The notes beneath the pieces were generated by a model. It saw only the letters and a program-made list of their open reading frames with translations, had not been told where the DNA came from and did no database searches. The translations under genes and the position numbers were made by a program. From Mesorhizobium sp. B2-7-2 (GTDB lineage: Bacteria > Pseudomonadota > Alphaproteobacteria > Rhizobiales > Rhizobiaceae), in contig NZ_VFTZ01000028.1 of NCBI RefSeq assembly GCF_006440775.1, positions 1 through 64,000 of the forward strand: a stretch of 64,000 nt of DNA, written 5' to 3'. This document shows positions 60,419 through 64,000 of this stretch, one piece after another (positions within the stretch are counted from its first letter, which is position 1; each line of letters starts with the position of its first letter).

Positions 60419-60973
60419 TCAGTTCTTGGCGATGGCGCCGACTTCGACCGAATCGACCCGCTTCAGGCTCATGCCGATCACCGGCACCAGCTGATTGTCG
60501 ACGCGCACGGCCACCGTCACGGTCATCGAATTGCCGTCGGGCACACGCGCCTGCATGACACCGTTCAACTGCTTGCGGTTGATGGTGAAGACGACCTTCT
60601 GGGCGTCGACGACATTGCCGCCGACAATGTCCATGCCGCTTTCAGTCGAGCCGCCCATGAAGGTGCCCCGATAGCCATCGCGCCCCTTGCGCTCGACGCT
60701 GGCCGACATCTTTTGCGTGAACACGCCGACCCTGCAGCCGCCGTCAAGCGTCATGCCGAGCTTGCTGGCGGGCGTCGAGCCATTGAAATCGCAGGTGAAT
60801 TTGGTGCCTTTGTACTTGCCGGCGATGATCTCGCCAGGGCCGACCCATCTGCCTTCGACGGAGCGGAAAAACTGCTTGTCCGGCTCTGCGCCAACGGCCT
60901 TTTCGACGACGCCGAGCGGCGCGGCAATCGTAATGGCGGCAGGCAGGACGCAGGACAGGATTACGCTTCTCAT
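60419..60973 (-). CDS. Exported hypothetical protein
   Basis: A 184-residue protein with a signal peptide (about 1-28, SVILSCVLPAAITIAAPLGV). The mature part contains SVEGRWVGPGEIIAGKYKGTKFTC, KLGMTLDGGCRVGVF and DSVEVGAIAKN, with two cysteines that may pair. This looks like a small conserved periplasmic family of Rhizobiales, but I cannot name it. Start ATG at 60973; a GTG at 60982 is in frame. Confidence 0.75.
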   Translation of the reverse strand: MRSVILSCVLPAAITIAAPLGVVEKAVGAEPDKQFFRSVEGRWVGPGEIIAGKYKGTKFTCDFNGSTPASKLGMTLDGGCRVGVFTQKMSASVERKGRDGYRGTFMGGSTESGMDIVGGNVVDAQKVVFTINRKQLNGVMQARVPDGNSMTVTVAVRVDNQLVPVIGMSLKRVDSVEVGAIAKN

Positions 60974-61072
60974 CGACGACACCCGGCACGAAAGAGTCTA
61001 TTCTTGGGACCGGACCGACCATGCAGAAGATTGGTTAATGCTTCGTCACCCGCGGTGGGTCGCGCGTTTACC

Positions 61073-62155
61073 TTATCGGTCGTCCTGGCCGTTCTTTCGT
61101 GCCGCGAACGACGTCAGCGCCGAGAGGAAATCGCCAAGGCCCGGGCGCTTCACGGCGATGAACGGCAGGGGGCGGGCGGTTTCCATCGCGGCGATGCCGA
61201 TGCGCGCCGTCATCATGCCGTTGACGACGCCTTCGCCAAGTTTTGCCGAGAGTTTTGCGGCAAGCCCATGGCCGACGATCTGCTGCACGAAACTGTCGCC
61301 CACCGCGATCGAGCCGGTCACCGCCAGATGCGCGAGCACGCCGCGCGCCAGCCGGAAGAAGCCGAGCGTCCCTGGGCGGCCGCCATAGAGTTCGGAGAGG
61401 CGCCGGATCAGCCGCCCGGCCTCGAACACGACATAGGCGATGTCGACCAGCGCGCGCGGGCTGACCGCCGTTATGAGGGACACGCGTTTCGCCGCCTCCA
61501 GAATCATGACTTTGGCGCGGGCATCGAGAGGCGACAGGATCTCGGTCTCGGCCAGCCGCACCAGATTGGCGCCATCGATGATCTCGCCGCGCAATTCGGC
61601 GAGCGAACGGCGGCCGGCGGCGGTCTCGGGTTTTGCGGCGACGAAAGCCGAGAGCTCGTCGACCAAGGCGCGCGCCGCCTTGGGGTCGTCGCGCGCCACG
61701 GCATCGAGGGCCCGTTTCTGCATCTTTTCGACTTCGGCAAGGCGGGCGATGGCGAGGAATTCGCGGATCAGGATGACGAGCAGCGAAAGCAGCGCGAGCG
61801 CCGCCATGCCGGCCGCCAACCAGCCGAGCCATTCGGCGCGCGCGAACAGGTCGCGGATCAGCTGGTCGGCCCAAAGGCCGACCGCCAGCGAGACGAGCAC
61901 GCCGAGAGCGCCGAAGAACAGCCGGGAAAGCAGCGAACGCTTTCTCGGTGCTGTCGCCGGCGGCGGGACCGCGGCCTCGACATCCGGCTCGTCGAAGATG
62001 TCGACTTCCGAGGGGATCACGACCGCTAAATCGCCCCTCGCGGCACGTGGCCTGCGCGCCGGCGGCTCCTCTGCGGCGCTATTTCGCTGTGGTTGCGGCG
62101 GCGCTTCGGTCTCAGGCTCGATGCGGAAGGCCGCCGGTTTGCGGGACGCGGTCAT
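61073..62155 (-). CDS. UPF0283 / YcjF family membrane protein
   Basis: A 360-residue inner-membrane protein. Residues 1-70 are a Pro- and Glu-rich cytosolic tail. Two hydrophobic segments (about 74-95 and 108-130) precede the helical core, which contains EKMQKRALDAVARDDPKAARAL and the conserved LVDIAYVVFEAGRLIRRLSELYGGRPG with TARIGIAAME. In E. coli, YcjF is encoded beside YcjX in the phage-shock regulon. It overlaps ycjX by 4 bp. Confidence 0.9.
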   Translation of the reverse strand: MTASRKPAAFRIEPETEAPPQPQRNSAAEEPPARRPRAARGDLAVVIPSEVDIFDEPDVEAAVPPPATAPRKRSLLSRLFFGALGVLVSLAVGLWADQLIRDLFARAEWLGWLAAGMAALALLSLLVILIREFLAIARLAEVEKMQKRALDAVARDDPKAARALVDELSAFVAAKPETAAGRRSLAELRGEIIDGANLVRLAETEILSPLDARAKVMILEAAKRVSLITAVSPRALVDIAYVVFEAGRLIRRLSELYGGRPGTLGFFRLARGVLAHLAVTGSIAVGDSFVQQIVGHGLAAKLSAKLGEGVVNGMMTARIGIAAMETARPLPFIAVKRPGLGDFLSALTSFAARKNGQDDR

Positions 62156-63624
62156 GCCAGATGATCTCCGATAAGGAACTGTAGCGCGCGGTCGAGCCGG
62201 ATATGCGGCAAGGACAGCGTGACGCCTTCGGCGGTGCGTTCAAGCTTCGGCGGGCGGAAACGCACGAAGCGGATCGCCGGTTCGGCGCTGTCCGCCGGCG
62301 ATCCGGAAATGTCGAACACGGCATCCACCTTTTCCGGCAAATCGCCCGGGAAGATGGCGGTTTCGGTCTTTCCGTCGAATGTCTCGCCGTTGATCGTCTC
62401 GCTTTTCAGCGGCATGCCGATGATGACGGGGAGTGTCTCTCGCCCCTGCTTCACCGTGCCTTCGCGGGTCGAGCGAACGGCGGCCATGGCGACGACATCG
62501 ACGGCTGCGCCGCTGAAATTCGCCCGCGCGACGGCGCGGTCGGTCAGCCGGCGCACGATCGCCTGCAGCCGGTCATGGCTTTCGTGGTGCAGATGGTCCG
62601 CCTTGGTCGCGGCCACCAGGATGCGGTCGATGCGGCGCGAGAAGAAGTCGGTCAGGAAATTGCCCCGTCCGGGCCGGAAGCAGGACAGGATCTCGGTCAC
62701 CGCGCGCTCCAGATCGGCCATCGCGGCCGGGCCGGCATTGAGCGCCTGCATGGCGTCGATCAGCACGATCTGCCGGTCGAGGCGGGCGATGTGCTCGCGA
62801 AAGAACGGTTTGACGACATGCGTCTTATAGGCCTCGTAGCGGCGCTCCATCATCGCCCGCAGGGATCCGGAGCGCGGCCGGCCTTGCGACAGCGTCAGCA
62901 GCGGCGCGAAGGTGAGCGCCGGCGAGCCTTCGAGATCGCCCGGCATCAGAAAACGGCCTGGCGGCAGCGTCGACAGCGCGCGGTCGTCGAGCTTGCACGC
63001 CTTGAGATAGGCGGCAAAGCTTTCGGCCAATCGCCGGGCGGTCATCTCGTCGGCGTCGGCATCGGGATCGATGGTGGAGGCCAACTCAAGCCAGGCCTGC
63101 GACAGGTCGCAGCGGACGGGCAGGGCGGCCAACTCGACCGCCTCGCGCGAAAAATCGGCGAAGGATTTGCCGAGCAGCGGCAGGTCGAGCAGCCATTCGC
63201 CGGGATAATCGACGATGTCGACCGACAGTTTTCCAGCGGAAAACAGACGATTCCAGCCGGAAGCCGACTCATATTCGATGGTGAGCCGGAGCTCGGAGAT
63301 GGCGCGCGTAGAGTCCGGCCAGACGCGCTCGTTCACCAAAGCCGCGACATGATCTTCATATTGGAAACGCGGAACGGCATCGTCCGGCTGCTCCTCGAGG
63401 AAGGCGCGGGCGATGCGGCCGGATTTCTGCGCCTCGAACAGCGGCAGGCGACCGCCATGGATGAGATTGTGGACGAGGGCGGAGATGAACACCGTCTTGC
63501 CGGCGCGCGACAGGCCGGTGACGCCAAGGCGCATTGACGGAGAGAAGAGCCCGGCGGCGCGGCCCGACAACGTGTCGAGCGCAATCCTCGCCTCGTCGGT
63601 AAAACTGGTCAGCGATGATGCCAA
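62152..63624 (-). CDS. YcjX-family predicted ATP/GTP-binding protein
   Basis: A 490-residue P-loop protein. Walker A is GLSRAGKTVF (about residues 36-45); the region RDGYG-like DIVDYPGEWLLDLPLL, around residue 115, is the probable Walker B/switch segment (D-Y-P-G-E). VLIDAMQALNAGPAAM and VAATKADHLHHESHD (a T/NKxD-like guanine-specificity motif) are visible. YcjX is a stress-linked GTPase-like protein of unknown mechanism. It is co-transcribed with ycjF. Confidence 0.92.
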   Translation of the reverse strand: MASSLTSFTDEARIALDTLSGRAAGLFSPSMRLGVTGLSRAGKTVFISALVHNLIHGGRLPLFEAQKSGRIARAFLEEQPDDAVPRFQYEDHVAALVNERVWPDSTRAISELRLTIEYESASGWNRLFSAGKLSVDIVDYPGEWLLDLPLLGKSFADFSREAVELAALPVRCDLSQAWLELASTIDPDADADEMTARRLAESFAAYLKACKLDDRALSTLPPGRFLMPGDLEGSPALTFAPLLTLSQGRPRSGSLRAMMERRYEAYKTHVVKPFFREHIARLDRQIVLIDAMQALNAGPAAMADLERAVTEILSCFRPGRGNFLTDFFSRRIDRILVAATKADHLHHESHDRLQAIVRRLTDRAVARANFSGAAVDVVAMAAVRSTREGTVKQGRETLPVIIGMPLKSETINGETFDGKTETAIFPGDLPEKVDAVFDISGSPADSAEPAIRFVRFRPPKLERTAEGVTLSLPHIRLDRALQFLIGDHLA

Positions 63625-63687
63625 ATCAGGCCTCTGGTTGCGCGTCAGCGCCCGATATAGGCCCTGGGCCGTGCGTTTGAAATGGCC

Positions 63688-64000
63688 TCAGAGGTCGGCC
63701 GGCGTGAGAAAAGCTTCGAGATAGCCATTGCCCTGCGCCGCTTCGGCAAGGTTGCCGGGAAAGCGCACCACGGCAAGGCCGGAGGTCGGAAAACCATGAT
63801 TCATCATGCCGCGCGCCGCCTGCTCGCCATTTCCGGACACCGCCATGGCCAGATCTTCGGTCATGGGGTTGTGGCCGATCACCAGAAGCTGGCCGGCGTC
63901 CCGATTTTTGCGGATGATCTCCAGATAGCCGGCCGCATCCTCGCTGTAGAGCGTATCGAAGAACAGCACCCGGCCGGTGTCTGTGCGCCCCGCCAGGCCT
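63688..64000 (-). CDS. SixA-type phosphohistidine phosphatase, partial
   Basis: The 3' part of a gene that continues beyond the right edge. The encoded end of the protein (about 104 residues) includes VLFFDTLYSEDAAGYLEII, LLVIGHNPMTEDLA (the H-N-P catalytic histidine of the branch) and SGLAVVRFPG. The N-terminal R-H-G motif lies outside the window. SixA proteins dephosphorylate histidines of phosphotransfer domains. Confidence 0.85.
   Translation of the reverse strand, partial: GLAGRTDTGRVLFFDTLYSEDAAGYLEIIRKNRDAGQLLVIGHNPMTEDLAMAVSGNGEQAARGMMNHGFPTSGLAVVRFPGNLAEAAQGNGYLEAFLTPADL

Noticed and set aside
60744..61072. Second small gene upstream of the exported hypothetical protein
   Set aside because: Frames here overlap the signal-peptide region in antisense or other phases and lack protein-like composition.

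Overview
The window is high-GC chromosomal DNA from an alphaproteobacterium of the order Hyphomicrobiales (Rhizobiales), most likely Mesorhizobium or a close relative. Three things suggest this: a full-length B12-dependent ribonucleotide reductase as a main RNR, a 2037-residue protein of the GROWTH POLE RING / RgsE type that is typical of polar-growing Rhizobiales, and rhizobial small families (DUF2865, UPF0283/YcjX, DUF924) separated by several families of short palindromic intergenic repeats. I see no tRNA, rRNA, complete insertion sequence, prophage or CRISPR array. The assignment rests on gene content only.

Layout. 194-2565 (+): an aldo/keto reductase and a cysteine-desulfurase-like PLP enzyme. 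2625-7406 (-): a probable amine/acyl-amine cluster made of a dimethylformamidase-like protein, a class III aminotransferase, an SSAT-like acetyltransferase and an acetylpolyamine-amidohydrolase-like deacetylase. 7693-9884: small genes (ParB-like domain, GFA protein, a 70-residue protein, a GNAT-like protein). 10090-13067 (+): cell-wall genes (uppP, a phosphodiester-glycosidase-like protein, a GH25 lipoprotein). 13325-15610: VOC protein, orphan HicB and an Ldh-family dehydrogenase, in sequence less GC-rich than its surroundings. 15610-19667 (-): nrdJ with an upstream two-box NrdR operator. 20098-25980: gltX, a DUF2865 protein, a fused malic enzyme and an SDR. 26102-29292: a UDP-diacylglucosamine-pyrophosphatase-like enzyme, an MFS carrier and a dipeptide epimerase.

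29370-33446 (+) is a lipid-transport operon: STAS-MlaE permease, MlaF ATPase, MCE/MlaD protein and PqiC-like lipoprotein. It is closed by a strong bidirectional terminator shared with the giant growth-pole gene (33545-39658, -). Divergent from the latter are an orphan Hpt protein and a [2Fe-2S] ferredoxin / ferredoxin-NADP reductase pair. 42049-48625 holds a DHA2 drug exporter, a DUF922 protease-like protein, the folP-folB-folK operon, a DUF924 protein and a Kef-type antiporter. 48766-51021 is an AraC regulator with an MFS exporter. 51113-60381 is a LysR regulator divergent from a seven-gene peptide-use operon: M17 aminopeptidase, proline-iminopeptidase-like hydrolase, and a Dpp/Opp ABC importer in the order A-C-B-D-F. 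The window ends with an exported protein of unknown function, the ycjF-ycjX pair and the 3' part of a sixA-like phosphatase.

The most rewarding leads are the acetyltransferase/deacetylase module at 2625-4159, the regular 36+29+29-residue repeat architecture inside the growth-pole protein, the NrdR operator of nrdJ, a VOC protein whose C-terminus is encoded by an intergenic repeat, and a two-copy palindromic element with conserved ends at 7531 and 41871.
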